A stretch of DNA of 64,000 bases from positions 1 to 64,000 of the forward strand of contig JALQYQ010000035.1 in assembly GCA_023262855.1 (NCBI GenBank), read 5' to 3'. Source of the stretch: Crocinitomicaceae bacterium (lineage in GTDB: Bacteria; Bacteroidota; Bacteroidia; Flavobacteriales_D; Crocinitomicaceae). The notes beneath the pieces are model-generated. The model was not told the DNA's origin and made no database searches. It saw only the letters and a list, made by a program, of their open reading frames with translations. The position numbers and the translations under genes are program-made. Each line of letters opens with the position of its first letter. Position 1 is the stretch's first letter. Below, in pieces: positions 52,897 to 60,716 of the stretch.

Positions 52897-53979
52897 TTAT
52901 ACCTTAGCCGATTTACGTTCTTTAACTGCTTGAACGTTCGCAACAAAAGTACGAACTAATTCGTCAAATGCATTTGCTGTTGGTGTATTTTCTTGAAATA
53001 CAGCAGGTCTACCTGCATCGCCAGCCTCACGTACACTTTGAACCAATGGAATATGACCTAAAAATGGTACGTTCATTCCTTCTGCCAAATTTTTTGCGCC
53101 ATCACGCCCAAAAATGTAGTACTTGTTTTCAGGTAATTCAGCTGGAGTGAACCAAGCCATATTTTCCACTATTCCAACTACAGGTACATTTACTGTATCC
53201 ATTTGGAACATGTAAACTCCACGTCTAGCATCAGCCAAAGCAACTTCTTGAGGGGTAGAAACGATTATTGCACCATCCAATGGAACAGTTTGCACCAATG
53301 ATAAATGAATATCCCCAGTACCCGGAGGTAAATCAATGAGTAAGAAATCCAATTCTCCCCAATATGCATCGGTAAACATCTGTGTCATGGCTTTGGCAGC
53401 CATTGGACCACGCCATACTACTGCATTGTCTTGTTCTGTAAAGAAACCAATTGACAGCAATTTTATGCCATATGAAATCACTGGATTAATCATTGGTGTT
53501 CCTTCTACATCAATCATCGTAGGACGTTCATTCACAACATCGAACATTGTTGGCATAGATGGACCGTAAATATCAGCATCCACGATTCCAACACGATATC
53601 CCGCTTTCGCCAATCCACCCGCTAAATTTGCTGTAACAGTTGATTTTCCAACTCCACCTTTTCCAGAAGAAATAGCAATGATGTGTTTTACATCTGGTAA
53701 AATTTTGCGACGAACTTTACTTGCTTCTGTAGGAATCGGCTTCACTTGACAATTGATTGTTATTTCCTGACCGAAAACGCGTTTCAAATTAAACTCAACA
53801 GCTTCTTGCATACGTTTTCTTGCATGCATCGCTGGGTTTGAAACATGCACCACCAAACTGATTTCATTACTTGAAAGATGCAATTCTTCAACAAGGTTCA
53901 ATGAAACAATGTCTTTTTTTAAATCTGGTTCTTGAATATTACCAAGTACCTCCAAACAATTTTCACGATTCAATTCCAT
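52897..53979 (-). CDS. apbC: Mrp/ApbC-type iron-sulfur carrier ATPase
   Basis: The 360-residue protein has an N-terminal MIP18/DUF59-type domain (about 1-85), then a deviant Walker A P-loop SGKGGVGKST (about 105-114), GIVDADIYGPSMP and DLPPGTGD motifs of the Mrp/NBP35 family. It binds and transfers Fe-S clusters. The C-terminal CxxC motif of the enterobacterial protein is absent; the corresponding region reads NMAWFTPAELPENKYYIFG. Cluster cysteines may be supplied by the adjacent NifU protein or other subunits. The NifU gene follows after 3 bases. The symbol mrp is also used. Confidence 0.93.
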   Translation of the reverse strand: MELNRENCLEVLGNIQEPDLKKDIVSLNLVEELHLSSNEISLVVHVSNPAMHARKRMQEAVEFNLKRVFGQEITINCQVKPIPTEASKVRRKILPDVKHIIAISSGKGGVGKSTVTANLAGGLAKAGYRVGIVDADIYGPSMPTMFDVVNERPTMIDVEGTPMINPVISYGIKLLSIGFFTEQDNAVVWRGPMAAKAMTQMFTDAYWGELDFLLIDLPPGTGDIHLSLVQTVPLDGAIIVSTPQEVALADARRGVYMFQMDTVNVPVVGIVENMAWFTPAELPENKYYIFGRDGAKNLAEGMNVPFLGHIPLVQSVREAGDAGRPAVFQENTPTANAFDELVRTFVANVQAVKERKSAKV

Positions 53980-53992
53980 GTTACAAAATTAA

Positions 53993-54026
53993 GCAAAAAA
54001 AAAGGTTGTCACGCTTGGACAACCTT
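53993..54026 (-). terminator. Terminator of the lipoprotein gene at 54046-54654
   Basis: The arms aaggttgtc (54002-54010) and gacaacctt (54018-54026) form a 9-base stem. The A-run at 53994-54003 on the plus strand reads as T on the minus strand. It lies 19 bases after the stop codon and just before the Mrp start. Confidence 0.8.
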
Positions 54027-54045
54027 AATCTTATTTTTGATTTTT

Positions 54046-54654
54046 TTATTTAATTGGTTTAAACGATTTTATCGATTTTGCCATTAATTCAATGATGTTT
54101 TTTGCTTCATAACCTTCATCACGACTTCTTAACTCATAGGTAATTCCATCAATTATCTTTTGCCCATAAACATGATAGGATTTATGCTCAACACCCACTT
54201 TCGGGGACGCTTTTTTCGATCCTTTAACAATCAATTTACGTTCATAAACAATCAAATCTTTCTCGTCAACTAAGTAGTTGATATCGAATACTTCTTGTTC
54301 CTTAAGTTCTTTTTTCTTGTATTCTACCATGTCGGTATAATCACCATAATCTTCAATGTGTAAATTGAAATTTGAGCCAACATTAATATCCCAAATAAAA
54401 TCACCGTCTGTGTGGATAATTTCCGGTTTTGTTGATGCACCAATATTTGCAGTTTCATCAGGCAACATGATCATGGCGGGAATTCCATTTTCTTTCAGAT
54501 TAATACCTTTAAATTCGTAATAATCATCATCCAATGTCACACCTTCTTCTTTCACTGGTTGGTTGTCGCCACCGCAAGAAGTAAACAAAGCGCCCATCAA
54601 CAAAATGCTAAACAGCCCGTAAGAAAGAAATTGGTTTAAAGATCTTTTTTTCAT
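54046..54654 (-). CDS. Lipoprotein of unknown function
   Basis: The 202-residue protein has a lipoprotein signal ending in LFTSC (Cys 27). The remainder is a soluble alpha/beta domain rich in Asp, Glu and Lys, with no recognised motif. It is a single gene with its own terminator. On the 5' side a TAnnTTTG-like box (tatatttg on the minus strand) lies at 54696-54703, about 42 bases before the start. It is divergent from the MerR regulator gene, which may control it; that is inferred from position only. Confidence 0.75.
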   Translation of the reverse strand: MKKRSLNQFLSYGLFSILLMGALFTSCGGDNQPVKEEGVTLDDDYYEFKGINLKENGIPAMIMLPDETANIGASTKPEIIHTDGDFIWDINVGSNFNLHIEDYGDYTDMVEYKKKELKEQEVFDINYLVDEKDLIVYERKLIVKGSKKASPKVGVEHKSYHVYGQKIIDGITYELRSRDEGYEAKNIIELMAKSIKSFKPIK

Positions 54655-54695
54655 GAACTAATTCTTTGTGAAAGAGTTATTTTCTTTCAGATGTA

Positions 54696-54703
54696 CAAAT
54701 ATA
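54696..54703 (-). promoter_or_regulatory. Promoter-like box for the lipoprotein gene
   Basis: tatatttg read on the minus strand fits TAnnTTTG, 42 bases upstream of the start at 54654. The -33 element is not clear. Confidence 0.4.
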
Positions 54704-54740
54704 TAAGTTTTTTACTACTCTGTTTAAAACAATTTGACTG

Positions 54741-54748
54741 TATCTTTG
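54741..54748 (+). promoter_or_regulatory. Promoter-like box for the MerR-family gene
   Basis: tatctttg fits TAnnTTTG and lies 62 bases before the ATG at 54810. With the box at 54696-54703 it makes a divergent promoter pair 38 bases apart. Confidence 0.4.
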
Positions 54749-54809
54749 TTTTAGTTTTGTTAGGCATCCCATAGCATATATCTGCTTGGGTTTTGAGCAT
54801 TCAAAAGAA

Positions 54810-55682
54810 ATGGCAGAATATAAAATAAAAGATTTAGAAACCTTAACAGGAATTAAAGCCCATACAATTCGTATTTGGGAAAAACGTTATGGTTTGATTT
54901 CTCCTGAGCGAACAGAAACATTGATTCGCACCTATTCCGATGAAGAACTTACGATGTTATTAAACATTGCTATGCTAAATAAGCATGGAGTTAAGATTTC
55001 AAAAATCGCCCAAATGAAACCAGAGCAAATTTCTTCCCAAGTTTGGGATTTAATGGGTGAAAAATCAACTGACAGTAGTACTGAAAAATTTATTTTAGCC
55101 CTATTGAACCTTGATGAAAATTTGTTCAAGGATACACTTCAATTGTTGATTGATGAAAAAGGTCTTGAAACTACGTTCAAGGAAAATTTGATACCTTTTT
55201 TAGATCGTATTGGTGTGATGTGGATGGTTGGAACAATTAATCCTGCTCAAGAACATTTTATCTCTAATCTTATTCGTCAAAAAATTATTTCTGCAATTGA
55301 TAAATTAGAAGTTCCACAAGGGAAAGAACATCCTGTGATGTTGTTTTTACCAGAACACGAATGGCACGAAATCAGCTTATTGTTTTATCATTATGCAATT
55401 AGACGCAGTGGTTTATACACAATTTACCTAGGTCAAAGTTTGCCTTATGATGCACTTCTAGAATGTATCGAACGCTTCAAACCACGAGCTTTGGTGACAT
55501 CATGGCTTACATCTGTTGATTCAAATTACATGCTGAATTTCTTTAAACAATTGTATAAAGATTCAAACGGAATTCCCGTTCATGCAGGTGGATATCAAAT
55601 AAATACGAATAGAGAGCAAATTCGTCAATTTATTTGTGAGGTCAAGTCTGTTGAAGAAATGGTTGAAAATTTAAATCAATAA
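54810..55682 (+). CDS. MerR-family regulator with CarH/LitR-like B12-binding sensor
   Basis: From ATG 54810 the protein is 290 residues; an in-frame TTG at 54786 is less likely. Domains: MerR helix-turn-helix (about 4-70; YKIKDLETLTGIKAHTIRIWEKRYGL), a helical cap domain (about 90-165) and a cobalamin-binding Rossmann domain (about 174-290). The cap has W138, then exactly nine residues, then E148-H149, the Wx9EH motif of CarH-type photoreceptors. The B12 site reads E184-W-H186-E-I-S189, then 41 residues, S231-x-L233, then 26 residues, GG (260-261), matching ExHxxG-x41-SxL-x24-28-GG except that the last Gly is Ser. CarH relatives bind adenosylcobalamin, repress in the dark and release DNA in light. 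No carotenoid gene is adjacent. Ends 12 bases inside the convergent neighbour. Confidence 0.9.
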   Translation: MAEYKIKDLETLTGIKAHTIRIWEKRYGLISPERTETLIRTYSDEELTMLLNIAMLNKHGVKISKIAQMKPEQISSQVWDLMGEKSTDSSTEKFILALLNLDENLFKDTLQLLIDEKGLETTFKENLIPFLDRIGVMWMVGTINPAQEHFISNLIRQKIISAIDKLEVPQGKEHPVMLFLPEHEWHEISLLFYHYAIRRSGLYTIYLGQSLPYDALLECIERFKPRALVTSWLTSVDSNYMLNFFKQLYKDSNGIPVHAGGYQINTNREQIRQFICEVKSVEEMVENLNQ

Positions 55683-56087
55683 AATTCCTTTAACGCCAGG
55701 TCCAAGTTCAGGAATCGCCTTCATTTTATCTTTAGAGATTGTTTCAGGTAAGAAAACGAATTTTTTATCATACATATCATCGTTTACCCAGAAGCTCACC
55801 CAATATTCGTTGGCCAAACCAAAAACGTCTTCCATGATTGGTTCAATCTTTCCTGATTCATTTGGTAATAATAATTCAATACAGCGTCTTAAAGTTGATG
55901 TTTTGATGCGTTCTCCTGTTGCAACGTTTTCGCCGTATCCTGTACTTGTGATAATAATTCCTTCCATAATATCATCACGAAGATTAAGCAAATAGACATT
56001 GTAAATATCTGCATTATCTTCTCCTTTTTCTAGTACAACCGCTACACCTACATTTTCTACTTTTGGCCCTAATAATCCTTCTTTCAT
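55671..56087 (-). CDS. Conserved protein of unknown function
   Basis: The 138-residue cytoplasmic protein is a compact alpha/beta domain with the segments VGVAVVLEKG, IYNVYLLNLRDD and ATGERIKTSTLRR. It is a type of short protein found widely in Flavobacteriia without assigned function. Its stop lies 12 bases inside the end of the MerR gene (convergent overlap 55671-55682). The serine hydrolase gene ends 5 bases upstream of its start, so the minus-strand genes through 59038 form one tight cluster. Confidence 0.7.
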   Translation of the reverse strand: MKEGLLGPKVENVGVAVVLEKGEDNADIYNVYLLNLRDDIMEGIIITSTGYGENVATGERIKTSTLRRCIELLLPNESGKIEPIMEDVFGLANEYWVSFWVNDDMYDKKFVFLPETISKDKMKAIPELGPGVKGILLI

Positions 56088-56092
56088 ATTTG

Positions 56093-57355
56093 TTATTCCG
56101 TTTGAGCTGCTATTTCTCTCCCCAGTCGAAGAATGGTGAAAAAGTCTGATGGATGTCCAACTTTCGCGTTGTTAGCCTTGCAATATGCTTTATCACCTTT
56201 TTTATCTTCTGGGATGACAAAGTTATCGTTTCGTTTCATTCCAAGGCGCACGATGACTAAATTTTCTGAAGGAATTGAAATAATATATTGACCTTTTATG
56301 CCGCGACAATAGTAAATAGGGGTTTTATCTCCTTGATATGTCCAAATGTGTAAGCCATAACGCATGTTGGAAATTCCTTCTTCGGTACTTATTTTTGGTG
56401 TTTTGACCATCTCCTTCATAAACCAAAGAGGAACAACTTGTTTATCCTTCCATTTTCCATTATGAAGGATTAATTTACCCAAACGGCCAAAGTCGCGAGC
56501 AGTAGCATAAATACAGCAAAACGATTTTTCATCTCCATTTTCTTTATCCAAACTCCAATACGCTTCATGTTCTGTTCCAATCTGCTTCCAAATTTTTTCT
56601 TGGGTGTATTCTGAAACTGTTTTACCAGTTGCCTTTTCGATAATAAAACCTAATAATTGGGAATTGCCACTTTGATAATTGAATTTTTTACCTGGTTCTT
56701 CAATTGCTTTTTGACGTGTTACAAGTCCATATAAATCTGTTCCATAATACGATTCAGCATTTTCAGACAGAGGATTGGCACCACTTTCTTCCCAATCTAA
56801 GCCAGAAGACATCATTAATAAGTGTCGAATGGTAATTTTCTCTTTACCGTTTGACGTATAAGCTGGTAAATAATTCCCAACAGGTTCATCCAAGCTTTTA
56901 ATTTTTCCTTCTTCAATGGCGATACCTATGAGCAAAGCAACAACAGTTTTTGCTGCAGAAAAGGAATTTGAAACGGTTGAAGCCGATTGTTCATCAAAGT
57001 ACTTTTCATAGAGCAAAGAATCATTCTTAAAGACTAAAAATGCTTTTGTATCAAGTTTGTTTAAAAATTGCTGATCCTTCGAAGCCATTTTATACAAATT
57101 GAACGGTTTCGCTTTTTTCCATTCTTGAGTTGTATCAGCTTTTTCGATGGTGCTATATGGAAAAATGGTTAAATCATAAATGCTCGGACCAATTCTTCCT
57201 TCGAAATAAGTGTGACGAATACCTTTATAGATATAAAAACGACCAGAAAGTACTATAAACAAATTCACTAGGATCAATAATCCGAGAATGAAGAAAAAGA
57301 AAAAACGAAGGGCTTTTTTTATTTTTCGGGCGATATTATTCGGTTTTTTCGACAT
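56093..57355 (-). CDS. Serine hydrolase of the beta-lactamase / penicillin-binding fold
   Basis: The 420-residue protein has one N-terminal membrane helix (about 17-38) and an extracytoplasmic domain of the class C beta-lactamase-like family. The SxxK motif is S133-A-A-K136; the YxS/N motif is Y227-Q-S229; a later GxxG segment (RGIKGQYI) fits the third motif. Members are esterases, peptidases or carboxypeptidases acting on envelope or peptide substrates; a beta-lactam function is not implied. The gene overlaps the end of lipB by 20 bases in another frame. Confidence 0.88.
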   Translation of the reverse strand: MSKKPNNIARKIKKALRFFFFFILGLLILVNLFIVLSGRFYIYKGIRHTYFEGRIGPSIYDLTIFPYSTIEKADTTQEWKKAKPFNLYKMASKDQQFLNKLDTKAFLVFKNDSLLYEKYFDEQSASTVSNSFSAAKTVVALLIGIAIEEGKIKSLDEPVGNYLPAYTSNGKEKITIRHLLMMSSGLDWEESGANPLSENAESYYGTDLYGLVTRQKAIEEPGKKFNYQSGNSQLLGFIIEKATGKTVSEYTQEKIWKQIGTEHEAYWSLDKENGDEKSFCCIYATARDFGRLGKLILHNGKWKDKQVVPLWFMKEMVKTPKISTEEGISNMRYGLHIWTYQGDKTPIYYCRGIKGQYIISIPSENLVIVRLGMKRNDNFVIPEDKKGDKAYCKANNAKVGHPSDFFTILRLGREIAAQTE

Positions 57356-58043
57356 ACGCGTAGTGGAATTGATCAGCTAACTTTTGTTTCAAGATAGTTG
57401 AAACTTCAGCCATAGAAAGCGCATATCCCAACTCTTGTTGCATGGAAGTTACGGCTTTGTCATCAATTCCACAAGGAATAATGTGAGAAAAATAGGATAA
57501 ATCTGAATTTACGTTAAATCCTATACCATGCATTGTTACCCAACGTGAACTTTTTACGCCCATCGCACAGATTTTTCGTGCCCGAGGAGTATCACCTTCA
57601 ATCCAAACACCAGTTAGACCGTCGACGCGTCCTCCAATAATTCCGAAATGTGCTAAAGTTAAAATGACAGCTTCCTCCAAATATCGCATGTATTTGTGGA
57701 TATCGGTAAAGAAATAGTCCAAATCAAAGATTGGATAAGCTACCAATTGGCCAGGACCATGATAGGTAATATCGCCACCGCGATTGATCTTGTAATACGT
57801 AGCATCGTTTTCAGCTAGTTCAGTTTCGTTCAGTAATAAATTACTTTCACTTCCACTTTTACCTAAGGTATAAACGTGAGGATGCTCGCAAAAGAGAAGG
57901 TGATTTTCCGTTTTTAAATCTTCTTCGCCATTACGAATCCTAATTTTTTTTTGAATTGCTTCATTGAATAATACTTCCTGTAAATCCCAAGCTTCTTTAT
58001 AATCAATAAGACCAAGATCACGAAAGTGTACTTCAGGAAGCAT
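57336..58043 (-). CDS. lipB: Octanoyltransferase LipB
   Basis: LipB moves the octanoyl group from acyl carrier protein to lipoyl domains, the first step of lipoate synthesis. The 235-residue protein has the RGGDITYHGPGQLVAYPIFDL signature (about 88-108), catalytic K164 (AMGVKSS) and C191 (HIIPCGI), in the family order. Length is normal. It starts 2 bases after the isomerase gene's stop and overlaps the hydrolase gene, so it is in the middle of a packed cluster. No lipA is in the window. Confidence 0.96.
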   Translation of the reverse strand: MLPEVHFRDLGLIDYKEAWDLQEVLFNEAIQKKIRIRNGEEDLKTENHLLFCEHPHVYTLGKSGSESNLLLNETELAENDATYYKINRGGDITYHGPGQLVAYPIFDLDYFFTDIHKYMRYLEEAVILTLAHFGIIGGRVDGLTGVWIEGDTPRARKICAMGVKSSRWVTMHGIGFNVNSDLSYFSHIIPCGIDDKAVTSMQQELGYALSMAEVSTILKQKLADQFHYAYVEKTE

Positions 58044-58045
58044 TA

Positions 58046-59038
58046 TTAGAATTTAGAAAGTTCGTCTTTTAGGAAATCTATTACCTTGATATCCATGATG
58101 TCAGCTTTGTTTAAATCGCACAAATAATAAGAAGCCCAATCTACAAGATGAATAAAATAGAAGGATTTTTCAATTTGTGTGTTTCCGATTGCTTCAATTT
58201 CCATGATTCCTGCAGCCTTTTTCGAAATGATTTCTTTCGTGATATCATAACGCTTTTGATTGCGCGGATTCATATCGTTTGTATGCAACATCAAAACTTT
58301 AAAACGATCGTCACCACCGCCCCAACCAACTAATTCATTGTGGTTCATTTCAGGAATGGTATGATGCCATGATAAATATTTTGAATTTTCGTTGAATTGT
58401 TGACGTGCACGTATTGCAACAGCTTCGTATTGCGGACTTGCATAGATAACACCAACCTTTCCAAACAAGAAATTAGCTACTTCTTTACCTAGAGTATGAA
58501 TAGATGCTGATTCATTGATTAGTAAATCATATGAATTACGAATTTCAGCTAAATTTGATGCTCCTATTATTCCCAATTGCACAAAAATATTGATCAATTG
58601 AACAATTGAAAAAGCAGTTGCCGAACGTGGCGGATTACCACCAGGTACAATCACAACATCATAATTGTTTTCCAAACAAAATGAATGCATTTCTCCACCA
58701 GAAGTAATGCCAATAATATGTGCGCCTCTTTCTTTTGCTTCCTTCACACCTGCTAATGTCTCCTCGGTGTTTCCTGAGTAAGATGAACCAATAACTAACG
58801 AATGTTCGTTCACAAAATTTGGTAAATCATAATCTTGTAATAACAACACTGGAATTTTCGCTTCTTTTTGTACCCATTGAGAGACAATTTTTCCTCCAAT
58901 TCCTGAGCCTCCCATTCCACAAATCACAATATTATGAATGTCAGCTTTTGGTTGTTTGAAACTGTGTGCCTCAGCGATTGCAAGAGCATCTAACATGTTC
59001 TGAGGAAATGCGGTGATAAGTTTTTCCATAATTTTCAT
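58046..59038 (-). CDS. Bifunctional phosphoglucose/phosphomannose isomerase
   Basis: The 330-residue SIS-fold enzyme interconverts glucose 6-phosphate and fructose 6-phosphate, and mannose 6-phosphate and fructose 6-phosphate. Visible motifs are ICGMGGSGIGG (about 38-49), SSYSGNTEETL in the sugar-phosphate loop, and NPPRSATAF, the hallmark of the PGI/PMI group of archaea and some bacteria. Length is normal for the family. Start is ATG 59038 (Met 4 is an alternative). It leads the minus-strand cluster that continues through lipB to 55671. Confidence 0.92.
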   Translation of the reverse strand: MKIMEKLITAFPQNMLDALAIAEAHSFKQPKADIHNIVICGMGGSGIGGKIVSQWVQKEAKIPVLLLQDYDLPNFVNEHSLVIGSSYSGNTEETLAGVKEAKERGAHIIGITSGGEMHSFCLENNYDVVIVPGGNPPRSATAFSIVQLINIFVQLGIIGASNLAEIRNSYDLLINESASIHTLGKEVANFLFGKVGVIYASPQYEAVAIRARQQFNENSKYLSWHHTIPEMNHNELVGWGGGDDRFKVLMLHTNDMNPRNQKRYDITKEIISKKAAGIMEIEAIGNTQIEKSFYFIHLVDWASYYLCDLNKADIMDIKVIDFLKDELSKF

Positions 59039-59180
59039 CTAATCGTTTGTAAAGATAATGATTGGCATTAGAAATTCAATAAATTATTCCACTCTCTACG
59101 AATTTCCCAAAAAGTTATAAATTTCATTGGAGAAATAGGGAGTATTGTTTCTGTTAATCGTAATTTTACCAAAAAAACGC

Positions 59181-59696
59181 ATGAAATCAAGAAGAGCAGC
59201 TGAAACCTTATCTATTACTACAAAAGTTGTACTACCAAATGACACAAACACACTTGGAAATCTATTTGGTGGACAGTTGTTGGCATGGATGGATGTGATT
59301 GCGAGCGTTTCTGCTCATCGCCACTCAAAGCGAGTTGTGGTAACGGCTTCTGTAAACAATGTAGCCTTTCAAAAACCGATCAATCATGGTTCAATCGTAA
59401 CATTGGAAGCGAAAGTTTCACGTGCGTTTAGTTCATCGATGGAGGTGTTTGTTGATGTTTTCGTTGAAGATCATGTTACTGGAAAACGCGAAAAATGTAA
59501 TGAAGCTATTTACACGTTTGTTGCTGTTGACCAAAACGGTGGGCCTATTCAAGTCCCAGAATTGATTCCAGAAACAGAGGAAGAAAAAGCACGTTTCGAA
59601 GGAGCCTTGCGCAGAAAACAATTGAGTTTGATTTTGGCAGGAAAAATGAAACCAAGTGAAGCGTCTGAATTGAAAAAATTGTTCTTGGAAGAATAA
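59181..59696 (+). CDS. Acyl-CoA thioesterase, hotdog fold (YciA/BACH type)
   Basis: From ATG 59181 the protein is 171 residues; the in-frame upstream start at 59145 is less likely. It has the hotdog helix with N27 and D38 (NLFGGQLLAWMDVIAS) and the following strand VTASVNNVAFQKP, typical of acyl-CoA thioesterases that release free acid from fatty acyl-CoA in the cytoplasm. A charged C-terminal tail extends past the fold. Convergent with the glycosyltransferase gene, whose stop is adjacent (59697). Confidence 0.9.
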   Translation: MKSRRAAETLSITTKVVLPNDTNTLGNLFGGQLLAWMDVIASVSAHRHSKRVVVTASVNNVAFQKPINHGSIVTLEAKVSRAFSSSMEVFVDVFVEDHVTGKREKCNEAIYTFVAVDQNGGPIQVPELIPETEEEKARFEGALRRKQLSLILAGKMKPSEASELKKLFLEE

Positions 59697-60680
59697 TTAC
59701 GAGCGTCGATTTACATCCTTTGCAATTGCAGAAGTATCTTGTAAATGCATACAATCAAAGTGCTTTTTAGGACATTCTTTATAGCCAATTTTAGAGCATG
59801 GTCGGCACTTTAAACCTTTCACTTCGTGGATGGAGAAATTTTCATTTGATTTTGGAAAGTAAGGATACATACCCAATTCAGGGACGGTATTCCCCCAAAC
59901 ACTAACGGTTGGTATTGAAAAGCAAGAGGCAATATGCATCATTCCAGTATCATTTGTTAAAAGAACACTTGCTTGTTTCACAATGCTCGCCGATTGGGAT
60001 AAGGTAAAGTTTCCGCAAGCTGAAAAAATTGGAAGTTCTGGATTCGTAGCGACAAGTTCTTGTGCCAAATTTTTATCAGTTGGTCCACCGACTAATACTA
60101 TCGGTTTTTGAATTTTACCAATAATCTCATTCAGCTTGTTGAATGGCATTCGTTTCGTTGCAAATTGCGCTCCGATTGCAATTGCAACATAAGATTTTGG
60201 TGCAAGTCCAAATGATTGGGTGGCATTAATTTCATCTTTCGAATCAATAAAATAGTCGCATGGTAAATGGTCATTTTTAACACCAAGCGGTTTAACAGTT
60301 TCGAAATAGCGCTCAACGATGTGAATGTTCGGCATCGCGTTCCTTTTAAAATTGACTAAGAGCCATTTTTCAATGTTCAGTTTTGGAAAAGAGTAGGATT
60401 TACAACTCAGCTTTCGTTTTAAAGCCAATGTTCGAACATTCTTGTGCAAATCGATTATGCAATCATATTTTTCAGCTTTTAAATCTGAAATAACTTCATT
60501 GATTGATTTTTCAATGGTAAATAGTTTATCAATGTTCGGGTTGTTCTCCAAAATCCCTTTAAACGGTTTTTTAGTAATGAAATGAACTTCACAATTCAAT
60601 TGATTTTTTAGTGCACGAACAACCGGTGTCGTTAAAACGATATCACCTATTGAACTAAAACGAACCAATAAAACTTTCAT
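59697..60680 (-). CDS. Glycosyltransferase family 9 (heptosyltransferase-like)
   Basis: The 327-residue protein begins with VRFSSIGDIVLTTPVVRAL and has the C-terminal GT-B features VWGNTVPELGMYP and a Cys-rich end (CRPCS, KECPKK, FDCMHL), as in GT9 enzymes. These transfer heptose or related sugars from nucleotide sugar to the inner core of lipopolysaccharide; the exact acceptor is not known. It ends 1 base after the thioesterase gene on the opposite strand and lies before the membrane glycosyltransferase gene on the same strand. Confidence 0.92.
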   Translation of the reverse strand: MKVLLVRFSSIGDIVLTTPVVRALKNQLNCEVHFITKKPFKGILENNPNIDKLFTIEKSINEVISDLKAEKYDCIIDLHKNVRTLALKRKLSCKSYSFPKLNIEKWLLVNFKRNAMPNIHIVERYFETVKPLGVKNDHLPCDYFIDSKDEINATQSFGLAPKSYVAIAIGAQFATKRMPFNKLNEIIGKIQKPIVLVGGPTDKNLAQELVATNPELPIFSACGNFTLSQSASIVKQASVLLTNDTGMMHIASCFSIPTVSVWGNTVPELGMYPYFPKSNENFSIHEVKGLKCRPCSKIGYKECPKKHFDCMHLQDTSAIAKDVNRRS

Positions 60681-60716
60681 TACGATAACACTATCTTCTA
60701 TTTCTAACTCTAATTT

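Noticed and set aside
56093-57355. Antibiotic-resistance beta-lactamase
   Set aside because: The SxxK and YxS motifs define a broad family of serine hydrolases; nothing here points to beta-lactam hydrolysis.
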